From NCBI RefSeq assembly GCF_037975245.1, contig NC_092567.1, forward strand, positions 3,728,214 to 3,792,213: a stretch of DNA of 64,000 nt. Reading direction: 5' to 3'. Position 1 is the stretch's first letter. Each line of letters starts with the position of its first letter. The position numbers and the translations under genes are program-made. The stretch is from Apostichopus japonicus (lineage: Eukaryota; Echinodermata; Holothuroidea; Aspidochirotida; Stichopodidae). This document shows, piece by piece, positions 23,073 through 35,178 of the stretch. The notes below the pieces were generated by a model. It saw only the letters and a list, made by a program, of their open reading frames with translations, did no database searches and had not been told where the DNA came from.

Positions 23073-24579
23073 CTGATTTTCGTTTTTTTTTTTTTTATAA
23101 TTCATTTATTTGTTTTATCGCCATCTTACGTTTTGAAAAATGTACTTTGGTGTGAACATTTAATGAGGGTTACCGGGAGAACAGGGTAGGAGGAGGGTGG
23201 TTTGGGTTAAACAGGGGTAAATATGTCAGATGAGGTTCCATCAATTGAAGTATACAATCAATTTGTTCTACTATTTCGCCAGGGAGACTCGTGGAAATGG
23301 CGGGAGTTAAATCTAAAGGTAGAATGGTGTGGGGTTTGGCGGTGGAGGTGATTGAAGTTCAAAGATAATTTAGCAAATTTGGTGTTATAGCATCCGCGTT
23401 ATTTCATTTTGCGTTTTAAAATGACAGTTACTATGGATACGGTATCGCATTTGCAAAACGCTTTGTCAAGGTCGTTTATTTGGAAGATCAGAGATATATA
23501 ATTGAAAACAAGAAACATGAGATTTGAAAAAGATGATAAATATATACAACGTGAATAAGGCATGAATGCTTCAGTTTTGGTATTTACTTTCATTAGGAAG
23601 ATAATATTTTGCTATAGCTGATTTATCAGAATTCTATTTATTCTACAATGAAATGGAGGTTTGTTATTCTAGTTTGTCTAGCATAAAACTTCGTATGTAG
23701 AGTAGCCGAAATATCGAATTACACACCACTGTAAAAATTAATGAACCATACATTGGTTGCATGCAATGACTACACACAGATGTTCGTAGGATTGTGTACG
23801 GATTGCTGTATTGTTAAAACAAGAGCAGCAACGCTGCTAAAGCTCATGTTACCTACTATTTGAGAAATTTTGTTTTGCTTGTGCATAATACATACGCAAG
23901 ATAACGGTGTTATTTCCATTCCATCCATCTCCTCTACCCCTTGCCTTATGCTCCTTCTTAGCAGGAAGAATTTTTTATTAAATGATAGAAGGTTGTAAAC
24001 ATTTGTTTTGAATAAAAAAGACATAAAGAATTTTTTTATTCAATTTTTGCCCTCTCAATTAGTACCTACTATAAGTATGTAAGTTATAACTCTAACGTAC
24101 CGCTGGAATCTTACGTTAAACTAGTTTTGTTTCTGGAATACAATATATTCGTCGCCTGAGCCACATGTAAATATCCCCGCTATATCAATATAGTGAAGGG
24201 CCAATATGGCTATATGGTCACCAACATCGATTAAGGTCGTATCACCGTATTTACAGCATGTACGCATGCTCACATATTCGTCATATATCTGGTACCTTCT
24301 CAGAAAGTAAAACTATATTTTACATGCGGATCGTAGCAATGTGCCATTCATCCTTTATTTTTGTCGCAGGTACTTAGGTATAACCTGCATAGTGAGCTTC
24401 TACTTAATGCGAATTAATCCTCGACTCTAAACATTAATTTTAAAAGTTCAAAATCAACAGCAAATGCAAGTCACATACACACAATGCACCTAAAATGGAA
24501 CAACTCAGATACAAATTGACACTAAATGGGGTCTATATACAGTCTAGCGTGTCTGTTTTGTGTGTGTGTACGGGGAGTG
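23073..24579. other. Intergenic, no gene recognised
   Basis: AT-rich DNA with short scattered frames on both strands and no convincing splice-bounded exon. A T14 run lies near 23083. Nothing repeat-like stands out until the hAT target site at 24580. Confidence 0.4.
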
Positions 24580-24587
24580 GTGGATTC

Positions 24588-24963
24588 CAGTGGCGGAGCT
24601 AGGGGTATTGGTCAAGGGGGGCGAGAATGGTCTGTAGGGGTGTTCAACACTATCTAAGCGCAGCGCCACCCCAGGTTGGCGCGGAGCGTATACCGACATT
24701 TTTTGAGTAAAGGTACTCCCTAGATCGCCGGAAATGACCCTTTCCTGGCCTTGTTAATTTGCAGATAAACGGGAATAAATAGGTGTCATCGCCAACAAAA
24801 TGTGACAAATGTCAATAGGTAGATGAGAGCGCAATAAAAAAGTCAATATTCGCGAATAAATAAAAAGTGGTAAAAAGCTGAAAAGAGCGCCAGCAGTCCA
24901 TTTGAGTCCGTCAAGGGGGGGGGGGGACATCCGCCCCCTGACTGTATGGACGCTCCGCCACTG
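24588..24963. mobile_element. Non-autonomous hAT element (376 bp) with perfect 8-bp target duplication
   Basis: Termini CAGTGGCGGAGC (24588-24599) and GCTCCGCCACTG (24952-24963) are perfect 12-bp inverted repeats of hAT type. Both sides carry GTGGATTC (24580-24587 and 24964-24971), the 8-bp duplication made by hAT transposases. The interior has no transposase frame; a G12 run lies at 24915-24926. It must have been moved by an enzyme encoded elsewhere. Confidence 0.92.
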
Positions 24964-24971
24964 GTGGATTC

Positions 24972-27206
24972 CCTCTATGTCACCAGGTCTTGCACTATAC
25001 CCACCTCACTTAATTCCTCCATTTATTAGTACAATCTATTAACCTTATTTACTCACCTAATGGTGGTTAAATTGGATGTCCTTTGTTCTGGTGTAAATAA
25101 CATTGACTCAACGACCTTTAGTTTCAATAATATGGGAGTTCTTTATTGTTATATTCAATCCTTGAATTATTGGTGTCGAATGGTCCTGGAATGGGAGGTG
25201 ATTTCCAACTGTTTGTTTCTGGAAGAGGTGATGAACACAATGCCATAGCAATATATCAAGCCTTTTCAATCTAAGGACAATGTGACTGTATCGGAATTCC
25301 TTTACAAAAACCCAGTCAATATATCCAAATTGTGCAGACATCAATCCGATGTACAAAGCTATTTGGTGAAACACATCCACTACTTCGTGTATTACCGTGA
25401 TCGCCGTGTTAAACCTGTCGTACAACTGATGTGCCATACGTTCTGATTTGAGTAATTGTATCACACTTACATACTGTTTACTTTTATTACAAAAAACCTT
25501 TAAAATATGGGTCCTTTCTTCAGTAAACGTTGTAACATAACAAATCTATTCATAATTATCCAACCGAGGCAGAGGTCATACTACATATACTTTAGTAGGG
25601 AAACGTCAGTTACTATATACTGTATACACTGATGACGTGAAAGCTTTGATAACGCCTTTTAGAATCGTCCTCTTTTAAGTAACGCTTTTTGGTTACGACA
25701 CGCACTTTGCATATGGGTACGGTTCAATGAGATTCTCGCTAAATTGAACCTACTATAACGGTTCTATTTAGAACTTAAAGCACATACTGTCATCGCACTA
25801 TGAAGTCCTTGCCTAGCTAAGTGTTAGCTTGGATCAAGTACTAGAGCTCCTTTGTACTTGTCGACGAGCCACCCGACAATTACTCAGCCATCGTCGTATA
25901 CGTTAACCTTGACCAAATATTTCAATGCAGAATCGCGTAAAAAAACGTTCCAACCCCGTGACGTGCCCCCTTGTGACACTGAACGCTTGTAGTACTCATT
26001 GAATGTATTATAACGCCGTCCGTTCCAGTTATGTTGTAGCGTAGTCGGTGGTAAGTAATGTGTGTGTGGGAAGGGGGGGGGGGGTGGTAGGGATAGAATC
26101 GAGAACACCGTTGAATAAAATACACTAACAGTGCATCCTGAGATTTATAGGTATATATACTTGTCTTTTTAAACTGTACCTGTAGTACATCTTTCCCAGT
26201 GTGACAAACAAATAAATATATATAAGTAGGAATACCCCAACGACTAAAACACGACACACGGATAACGTACATAAACTAACCCTATCCCGGCACAACTATT
26301 CTGTAATGCGCAAGTTGCCTAGCAGCGCGTTTAACTGTCGGCATTGCGCTATAGACAACGCAGCGCAGCAAATGATGAATTCGTCAAAGGCAACGCAGCG
26401 CAGCTAACGATGGACCGCGTCAGCCCGTGAACCCTACGCTGCAACGGCCTTGTAACCGCACAAGCAGTGTGCGCAGCGCAGCTGCAGAGTGCATCAATCC
26501 GATCCATATGTCTTTTGCAGAAGCCCCAAAATAACCTTGAAAACATTGCCTCTGACAAACGCTATAAACTTCGGCAAGGATTCTGCCTGGCAACTTGTTC
26601 ATAATGTATACCAAATTAATATATAAAAACGCTACTCGCATAGCAATATAAACGACCCGTAACTGTTTAGAAGCCTATACACGAGTATCTGACCAATTAC
26701 GACATATCCGATAGCATTGACACATATCAGAAAACAATAACAAGCCGAATCGCTCTCTACCCTGCTACAAAAATGAGCTGACCCCCGCCCCACGGTATAT
26801 CCGTCTCTTGGTACTTCCCCGTATACTAAGTTCAGAGACAAAAATTGTCCACCAGACTGTTAACATAAACCCCGGCAGCAAGAACCAACTCTCTTCCAGC
26901 CAGCAATACATTGATACCCCTAGATACACAGACTATCGCACATACCAAGGACCCCGCTGCTTAAACATTAAACCAGGGTTCTCCTAACTTTATTCCCCCC
27001 ACGAACCCCCTGTGGATGTCACAGTTGTCCACGAACCCCCAACTTTTCGAGACACGATCCGAGTCATTATTATACTATAATACGCATAACAGCCTGTCTG
27101 CTGTGTCTGTTTCATAATTCAGTTATTTATCACAAGTCATATGCGTATGGAACGCGGAGAGAGTTGGTCGATAGGTACGACTTTTGTAAATTACTAAATT
27201 ATATGG
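24972..27206. other. Intergenic, one unassigned minus-strand frame
   Basis: The only notable content is a minus-strand frame from an acceptor at 25443 (ATCAG|AACG) to a TGA at 25108, about 111 codons with balanced composition (for example GYIDWVFVKEFRYSH). A good donor, TTAG|GTGAGT, lies 3' of its stop. It could be an exon or chance. 24985-25045 resembles 29688-29745. Poly-G occurs near 26077. 26330-26480 repeats AACGCAGCGCAGC twice. Confidence 0.25.
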
Positions 27207-27214
27207 CCCTACTA

Positions 27215-27744
27215 TAAGGTGACCATATTTTCCTGACTGGAACCAGGGACATTTATTGCGTGACTGATATGGGGAGGGGTCTAAGGGGAGGGGGTGTCTT
27301 AGATGTAAAATGGGGATACTTAGAAGCACTGTTTTAATCAAGTTTATTTTCAAACATGTAGCTTTTTCTTAGATGAAATTCACTTACTTTACGTGGTTCT
27401 TTGAGAGCTTGTGAGTGGTTATGCTCACAATATAATTGTGGTTGTGTCGCCGTAGTTGCCAATTATACGTTCGAAAGAGTGCTAGGCTAGATCGAGCTAG
27501 CATATTTTAACAGTGTTTCCACTTTACACTGGCCCACCTGAAATACTGGTTATAAGTTCCGTTCTGCGACTGCACACTTGACTAATTTTTTTTTATACAA
27601 TTATTTTACTAATAATGTGGAATATTTTCGAAATTCCTGAACATTTTGACGAATCGGAGACATTTTCGGGGACACTTGTTCATCGGGGACAGCACACTGT
27701 AATCGGGGACTGTCCCCGAAAATCAGGGAGGTCTGGTCACCTTA
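27215..27744. mobile_element. Non-autonomous hAT-like element (530 bp) with 8-bp target duplication
   Basis: Inverted termini TAAGGTGACCA (27215-27225) and TGGTCACCTTA (27734-27744) are perfect over 11 bp. CCCTACTA flanks both sides (27207-27214, 27745-27752), the hAT-size duplication. Near the right end CGGGGAC is repeated, with a small palindrome GGGGACTGTCCCC. There is no coding frame. Confidence 0.9.
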
Positions 27745-27752
27745 CCCTACTA

Positions 27753-29864
27753 AGGGTTACGTAAGCCGCTTTCAGTTATAACAGAAAACAAAGACAATTT
27801 AAGGTGCATAATGTTGTGACGTGATAGGTTATTGCACAACCAGTACTTTTCTTTTTTATGACTAAGCTCAAACATTTATATCTCAGCAACAGAAAAGATG
27901 TTTCTCGAATTCCCCGCCCCCCACCCCATGTAGCCTTCTTCAGCGGGGTGGGATACTACTGTAATCAGTATTTTGCTTGCAAGTTGTTATAACTTTTTAA
28001 AGCACCTATTTGCGTTTTGTCGCCGTTTTCCCACCCTATTGACATGTCCATCGAGTGGTTTTACATAAATTCATCACAAAACAGCAAACTACGATATTAG
28101 CCAAGTTTTTCCCCTGCCAAGAGCATCAATTGGCGAGTAATTAAGGACTTCTGCAGATAATGAGTAGAGTGTCTTCTGACAAATTCCTCATTTAAAATTA
28201 TTCGTATACAGTTCCCCAAATCCACTAGTTTGAATTCAACCAATCAGTGAATAGCTGACAAGTTTAAAAATGAGCCATTGCTTAAAATAGATTCATTCAG
28301 TAATTCGAAAAAGTTGAGTCGTTATCACAGCCATACAGAATATATACAAATAGAGCACAGTGTTGTAGTACATTCTGATGTTCTGGGTTGCTTACGACGC
28401 CAGCAAAGTAAACAGTCATTATTTAGCTCATTATTCAATGACGTTCACAGAATTTAATTATTCATGTTATGGCGGGGCTGATTTTGATCCTAACGGAAAA
28501 TATCTTCGAGAAAGACAACGTTCACATTTATAAATTATACTACTTTATACCACCATTTGAAGTTAGATTTGAATAGATAAGTTAGGTATGTATGTCGTTA
28601 TGGCATCGTAAGGTCAATGAGGTTGAGATAATCATAGAAAGGACTCAAAAAGCTGCTTTAAAACTTAGAAAAGTAGAACTCGATCATTCACTTGATAGCA
28701 AACACAAAATGATTATTTTCTTAGCGTTTGGTTTGACTGTGTAAATAATCCATAAATAAACATAATTTGCGTGACAGTCATTCAACTTAAATTTCTAATA
28801 CGAGATTTAAGTTATCATGGCTTTTAAAAAAATACCTTTACTAAACCGTTTACTGGCAATTATGTTAAACAAACTTCGTTATTTTAGTCTCTCCCCAACT
28901 ACTTACTTGCTTAGATTTCTAGTTCCATAAAAATACACATGGGAACGACGAATGTAACGGCTTTTTTTGTATCCCAGAACCGTGGTGGGGATCCATTGAC
29001 CATTGCAGTACTGTCGGATATTTCGTGTTTCTTTCGTTTCTTATCCTACCCACCCCATGAATTTACGTTCCTGATACAAAAATAATCTTCGTAAAATTCG
29101 AGTAATGACTAGTCTATGACAAGAGTGATAGCACATCAGTGGAAACAGTCCTCCCTGAAAGTGTACACTATAGATTTTAAGCAATGGTGATCAGTGTGGA
29201 TTAACGTAGTTCAGTGTTGGGAACATGTCCAGTAATTGAGAAGACCTAGCTATGTAGGTCTGGATTTAAAGCTTGCAGAAATTAATCTAACAATAACTGT
29301 ATTCACATTAAAGACATTTTGCTTCCAGCATATTGCAGTGTACAATATCTGGCATAGCGAAGACAGTGTACTTTTACAAACTTAGTTGTCGGGTAAGTTT
29401 CGTATGCAGAAAATACTTTATAAACTTGAACAATTGAAACCACTCATGCGAATTTGTTGCCACAAAGAGACAATACTTGTAATATAGAAGTATAGACACA
29501 GTGACGTCAGACGGAATAATTGTAGCATGGCAACCGTTACGGAGTTTAAGCACTTTATAGTTGTTCTTGTTGTTTAAATATACGCTTCGATGAAAAGTAG
29601 ATTTTCTTGAACAAGCCATAATCCATGACATGTTTTTTTTTATATTTTGATGGGAGGGTACTGGAGTACAAGTCTTCTGCCTGGCTATCAGGTATTGCAC
29701 TATCCGTACCTTCCTTAATTCCTTCATTGATTAGTACAATATAATAACTTTATAAAAGTCCAAGGTACTTGTACAAGAACATGGTTTGTTGTACAGGGTG
29801 TGTTAGTTGTTAATATGTGCCTTACCAAACAAAATGCACGTGACCTATAAAATGTACAGCGCAT
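27753..29864. other. Intergenic, no gene recognised
   Basis: AT-rich with only short frames. A minus-strand 117-codon frame at 29374-29727 has no splice support. Its start overlaps the ~58-bp segment shared with 24985-25045, suggesting an old dispersed repeat rather than a gene. Confidence 0.35.
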
Positions 29865-29873
29865 GGCCGGGTG
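29865..29873. repeat. 9-mer GGCCGGGTG, first of three copies
   Basis: GGCCGGGTG directly precedes the left terminus of element A. Identical copies in the same orientation sit at 31462-31470 (between A and B) and 32472-32480 (after B), as expected of 9-bp target-site duplications. Confidence 0.8.
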
Positions 29874-31461
29874 GCGAATTTTTTTTTTCCCAAACAGGTT
29901 CTCAATTACGGAGTTTTCAGCCAATGAGATTGCTCGTGACGTCAGCATCAAACCCTTGATAGTTCGAAGACATACACTGAGTTACACACTGACACTTAAT
30001 AAAGTCTTGTTACGCGGTTTCCCTGCAAACGCCCTAACTTTTACTTTTAATGCTTGGATAACATGTTGACCTTACTTATGATACATTCGCTACATTCTAT
30101 CGGTTTCGTGTTTACGTCATCCAAGATTCGTCAGCCGTTCTATTGAAATCGGAATTCGTTTCGTGGAATGGGTAGGCCTACCCCAAAATCAACTTCACGA
30201 CGCGAGTTCAGCCGTGAATGAATATACGCCAAACAGTTTAGTGTATAGTCAAGGCTTCATAATTGACGCACCCCCGTAATTGACGCACCTTCAATTATTA
30301 CTAGCAACGATACAGCAAGCCACCTAAACTTTTTACAGTCAAGAAGTTACATATTTCATGAGTTTGAATCCATTTCAGCTATTTGATGACCAAATTGTGG
30401 AATTTTTAAGCTTTTAACACCCTTACCCCGGTTTTGTACGTTTTTTTGAGCACTTGGAAATCGTGCACCCTAAAAATAACCAACATTTCCTCAATATCAT
30501 GGAGAGCACTACTCTCTGGGACCTGATCTGTCTAAGCTTAGAAGCTCAAAGTATAGCAAACAGCATATAAAGTCAAAGGATGTATACTAAAGCGGTAAAG
30601 CCTTCACTACAGTTAGCTTATCAACGAATGTGTCCAGTGGCGTAGGAAGGTACTTTTGAGTGGGGGGGGCTGAAGACTGATGGCCGACCTGGGGAGGGGT
30701 CTAAGGGACCCTGGAATTTTTTGCATTTCCAGGTGGCCTCAGATGCGATTGGGTGCAATATAGCACACTTCAACGCCCACTCCATTTTGTAAACTTAATT
30801 TTGTGTTTTCACCTGGCCTTAGATGCAATTTGGTGCTCCAAATGAGGTTTTTTTTCTCATTTGGAAATGAAAAAGGGGTTTTCTGACTTGCGAAGCGGGG
30901 GGGGGGGGCGGAATGATACTTCCGCCCCTCCACATTTTTCACTGGGGGGGCACTATTGAGATCATTACATTTCTGAGGAACCACACATATGAAAAACACA
31001 TACAGTTGAGTGATTTTGATTTTTCCTTGATAGAAATCGTTGATCAAATCCTTAAGTGCGTCAATTATGAGCCCACCATGCTACAGTATGATGTATTTCC
31101 GTCACTGCACTGTGTACACAGTTATAATACATATAGGCCTATATCGCATGTGTTATGTACCCCTGTACGAAACTTTCACTGTGCGATGTTATCGATAAAT
31201 GCCTTCACAGAAATCTTCGATCAAAGTAGATCATACAATACTAGTGTGCTCAATATGTCTAAACCAATTCCAAACACATCTACATATATTTACGAAAAGC
31301 TGCGGGTAATTTTGAACGGGTATATCTTCGTTGCAACGAATGGATGCAGACATTTTGATAACCTAGAAGTGAAGGTTTATTGTTATGACGTAACTTTCCC
31401 GACCAATCATGAGCGACTATTTATACACAATTGAGAACCTGTTTGGGAAAAAAAAATTCGC
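29874..31461. mobile_element. TIR transposon A, non-autonomous, ~33-bp inverted termini
   Basis: The left end GCGAA plus a T run and CCCAAACAGGTTCTCAATT is mirrored at the right end (31428-31461). Flanks are the 9-mer GGCCGGGTG on both sides; Mutator-like elements make 9-bp duplications, so that superfamily is the best guess. The interior holds no transposase. A hAT-like fragment occupies about 30632-30950. A related, inverted and truncated copy is at 191-1067. Interior frames such as 30913-31434 cross element boundaries and are unlikely to be genes. Confidence 0.75.
30632..30950. mobile_element. hAT-like insertion inside element A, right end degraded
   Basis: CAGTGGCGTAGGAAGG at 30633 is a hAT-style terminus. 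Comparison with the copy at 191-1067 shows foreign DNA between about 30632 and 30950, replacing some 80 bp of the host element. Inside are two purine-rich segments and a G11-type run near 30899. No matching right terminus or 8-bp duplication could be found, so the right end was probably lost in a deletion. Confidence 0.5.
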
Positions 31462-31470
31462 GGCCGGGTG

Positions 31471-32471
31471 GCGAATATATTTTTCCCAAACTGAACTGAC
31501 ACTGAAATTATTTCCTCGATTCTGATTGGCTGATCAAAACCGGAATGGTAGTCTGCGTTTATCAATGAATGTATGTGACACTGTTAGTGTTGATCATACC
31601 AATCCTCATGAGCCGCATGATGTCAAAAATACGTGTGTAGGCCGTATACAGGCTAAGTTAAAGTATGTAGCCCTAAGTGTGCCTACATGTAGAAACAATG
31701 TGAGGCTAGTCCAGTTATCAAGAGCTACTGTAAGGGCGGTAGGGCCTATATTGGTGAATTTGAGATTTCGAACTAATACGAATACGTATATACGGTTAAT
31801 GCAGGCCTACTAGGTCACCATGTACAAAAACTTCTAATGGTGCCGGTAAACATATGTGTTTCGTAACTATAGGTTATAAGGCTATACACAACTAGTTAAC
31901 AAGTCAAAAGACAAGTCAAATGCCATGTTTGTGTACACTCAATGGCTGACACTCGCTCGCGCGTCTTCATGGCCACTACATATTCGACTAGGCCTATCTT
32001 GATTCATTGACTGAGTTCATTTTGAATTTATGATTATAAAACTATAATTATCGCAACCCCGAATGTACACAAACACCTCGTACATATGTACATCGGCTAC
32101 ATGTATACAATTACAAATGCACCGTGTTTTATTGTGTTGTATACTATACACAGTACAATAGGCTACATTACATGTATGTGCTGTGTAGAGCGGAGTCAAG
32201 CGAGTAAACAAACGATCGAGGACTGCCTATAATGGGCGCAGTAGTTGGGAATAGTTGCTTCACTATATACTTTCGGCCATATATACCTACCAAAAGTTCT
32301 GGGAAGTTGCTAATGTGAATATCTTAAATTTGTTCGTGTTGATCATACTGATATCGACAGATTATGGAGGATCCATGTTGAAAACTAAAGTATATCACGT
32401 GCTCGCTGAGAACCAATCAGAATCGAGGAAATAATTTCAGTGTCATTTCAGTTTGGGAAAAAAATATTCGC
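31471..32471. mobile_element. TIR transposon B (1001 bp), ~59-bp inverted termini
   Basis: The left terminus 31471-31529 and the reverse of 32413-32471 agree at all but a few positions: GCGAATAT, T run, CCCAAACTGAA, TGACACTGAAATTATTTCC, TCGATTCTGATTGG. It shares the outermost bases and T run with element A but diverges after CCCAAAC, so A and B are sister families. GGCCGGGTG flanks both ends. No transposase is present; the 95-codon frame at 31526-31813 has no recognised domain. Confidence 0.85.
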
Positions 32472-32480
32472 GGCCGGGTG

Positions 32481-34345
32481 GGGGGTAACGTTAACTCTCG
32501 AAATTCAATAAACAGCGGGTGATTCCTGGAATTATTCGTCATGACAAAACACACTATTCTCGTTGGAGACTTCGGTCCAAAAATTTTAGTAGATTTTCAA
32601 AAATACTAATCACGTTATCGTTGCGTGCGTGTAGGAATGCTATGACAATATACAATATCCGCCGCATGTTATCTCATATATTTACGACACTGGTGACAAA
32701 TCTACGGTGGTTCTGAAAGGACAGGCGAGTTCTTCTAAACACTTTAAAGTTGTATATTTTTGTTGGGCTGACGAGTTATGCTAAAGTTACGACGAAAATG
32801 ATAAAACAAATCATTTGTTGTGTTTCACGTAACATTGCAACAAGTAAAAGATATGATTTTGATCGAGTTGTCAAGTACACGCTCTATTCATATCTTGGCC
32901 AGAATCACAAAGTCGAGTATGTGCATTGTCAACTCGATAAAACTTATTTGACGTGATTACAACTCGCCGGTTCCTTCAGGAAGTAAAGCGTAATTATTCC
33001 CTGTTGCGCAGCGTCGAGAGAGATAAAGGAAGATTTCTAACAGCATATATATGTGTAACTTCTCTCGATATATGTTATGTTCAAATGTCATTGACTTTTA
33101 GGACTTTGTAGTACTACACTTGTAAGCAATGACGGAAGAAGGCGGTATCGGGGAAGCGGGGGGGGGGAGGGAAGGAGGGGCAAACTTTATGGATAGTAGG
33201 AGGTGTGAGATTGACTTAAGTGCAACACATTTACTCCAAAGTTTCTTACATATTGTAATTACGAAAAGAGGAGGGTCTCTTTCTTATTTAAAGATAAACT
33301 TTCAGCTGTAAGGCACTGTTTTCTGTGACGTGCACCTTTCCTCACAATGTGGACCCTGTGGTTTTGATATTGCTGAGCAATCAGTAGGAAATGTTTACCA
33401 AATGGGAGTGAGGGCGGTATTGAAGAACTTAGCTTGCACAATATCCGGATGTGTGACGTTATTAATTCACAGAGGACATTGTTAGATTTGCTAGAGGGAT
33501 TCAACTGGTAATGCGTACGGTTGGCATGTAATATAATTGTTTAGTACTCGAATGAGAACCTTATTTATAATACATAAACAAATACGTGTGTTCCTCAGAC
33601 GTCTTTTGCGGTGCCAGCAGTTATTTATACAACATTTAACGACATGTTAACTACATAAAATTATTAACATTTACTAATTGAATATTAACAAGCGGAAGGT
33701 TAATATTCCTTTCATAATTTTATTCTACCTGTTGGTTGTTTTTTATTAAATTGACAAACGATACAGACTCTACGATGTTAGTTATAGCAACCTTTTTAGA
33801 AATAACGATCTACAGCTGCTGGCTAAAGGGTTTGTACAAAGAAAACTTTGGCTTTGAGTACATCGATGCCGTATGCTGCCGTATTGGACGAATCCGACCG
33901 TACTCTATTACTCGTTCAACCAGAATTAATGGTCAAAGCTATAGTCTTATTGGCAATAGTTTCTTTAAAATACCAAATGATTTACTTGGCAACAAAGTGT
34001 TATCTGGTAACTTATGTACGGAGTCAGTGATCATCTACCGAATTGTTGTATTATTCAGGAAACGAAGGAACATAATACATGTGTCATGTGGTTGGGGGGG
34101 GGGGGGGACCTGATCGAGTCGTGATCCTGCATGTTAGCAGAACCATTCCGGAATAAACAGACATAAAACAGTATTTTAATAAATGCAGTAAACGTAAGAA
34201 AAGACAATCAAATTATTTTCAGAATGGAAGCATATCCGAAAAAAAAGTCCAAACTAAGAGAAGGCGAAGCTGACTTTACTGGAAGGCTACTACGACCCTG
34301 GCAATACCACCCTCCTGGGAGAAATAAAGATAATAAACAAATATA
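32481..34345. other. Intergenic, no gene recognised
   Basis: Mixed AT-rich DNA with short frames. Purine-rich GGGGGGGG-GAGGG lies near 33160 and a G14 run at 34094-34107. The frame at 33736-34113 ends in that G run and shows no family resemblance. Confidence 0.35.
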
Positions 34346-34477
34346 ATAGATTCTATAAGACAAAATGAAATAAAACTGTAAGCAAACTGCTTATCCACTA
34401 GAGAGCCTGTGTAATAGAATGTGTAAAAGTAAGTTGGCCTGACGTCAGGCCAACTTACTTTTATAGATTCTATAAGA
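34346..34477. repeat. 40-bp perfect palindrome within a 15-bp direct repeat
   Basis: 34424-34463 is a spacer-free perfect palindrome, 20 bp per arm, with TGACGTCA at the centre (34440-34447). The 15-mer ATAGATTCTATAAGA occurs in direct orientation at 34346-34360 and 34463-34477, bracketing the palindrome and about 60 bp to its left. The bracketing repeats could be a target-site duplication of an inserted hairpin-forming segment. Confidence 0.85.
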
Positions 34478-34644
34478 AGACATAGTTTAGTAAATTTATT
34501 GATGCAATTTTAGTCAAGCAAGTTTACTTTACACATTTAGCTAACCAGCAAAACAAGTTCCTTGCTCGTAATAATAGTCATTAATGTTTCGATATTTGTT
34601 TCATTTGAGAGTATTTCATATGTTTGTATCACATTTAAAACTAA

Positions 34645-34734
34645 TACTTAGGATTAATGATTGATGAACATTTATCCTGGAAGCAACACACTAATGATCT
34701 ATGTCATCGTTGCCGATGTGTGTTATTTCCTTAG
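34645..34734 (+). pseudogene. Remnant of a non-LTR retrotransposon reverse transcriptase
   Basis: A 30-codon open run contains YLGLMIDEHLSWKQH, which fits the conserved LG-x-x-ID-x-x-LSW-x-x-H block near the C-terminal part of LINE (Jockey/CR1-like) reverse transcriptases. A TAG follows and no flanking frame restores the rest, so only a fragment survives. Following T-rich DNA (34900-35060) may be the tail of the same element. The assignment rests on one motif. Confidence 0.5.
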
Positions 34735-35176
34735 CGTCGAGCAAAGGTCAATGCTGCCCTAGCCCAATGGTGTTTAGGTGTTGGGTGGTACCTTTATACC
34801 TGCCTCCTTGCATGCTTCACTCATCTCCTGGTTCAGAGTGGCGTCGCATATGCTCTCATAGCAGAAATCTTAAGTACTATGTATCCTATATATGTTTTAT
34901 GAAGGCAATAAGGGATAGGTATCCTATTGGTATACTTCTTTTATATCGCATTCTTGAGATTTGTTTTTATTGTGATTTTACTGTATGTTTGTGCCTGTTA
35001 TTTTTATTGCCTTTTCGTGTATTTGTTGTTTTGCTTGTTTGTAAGAGTATCTTGAGTTAAAGTATCATCTTCGTAGAGTATCTCTCCAGAGGTTATTATT
35101 AGTTTGGTATTCTATACATTCTCCAGAAAGCCGCCGTAAATCCTCAAAAGCCGCAGTAAACCCCAGAAAGCCACTG
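34735..35176. other. T-rich DNA ending in a short tandem repeat
   Basis: T-rich sequence follows the LINE fragment. 35123-35180 has three imperfect ~20-bp units of the form AAAGCCGCNGTAAA...CC. The third unit is interrupted by the MITE at 35179. No gene was recognised. Confidence 0.4.
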
Positions 35177-35178
35177 TA

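Noticed and set aside
30913-31434. 173-codon plus frame
   Set aside because: Starts in a G-rich insertion and ends at the terminus of element A; no domain seen.
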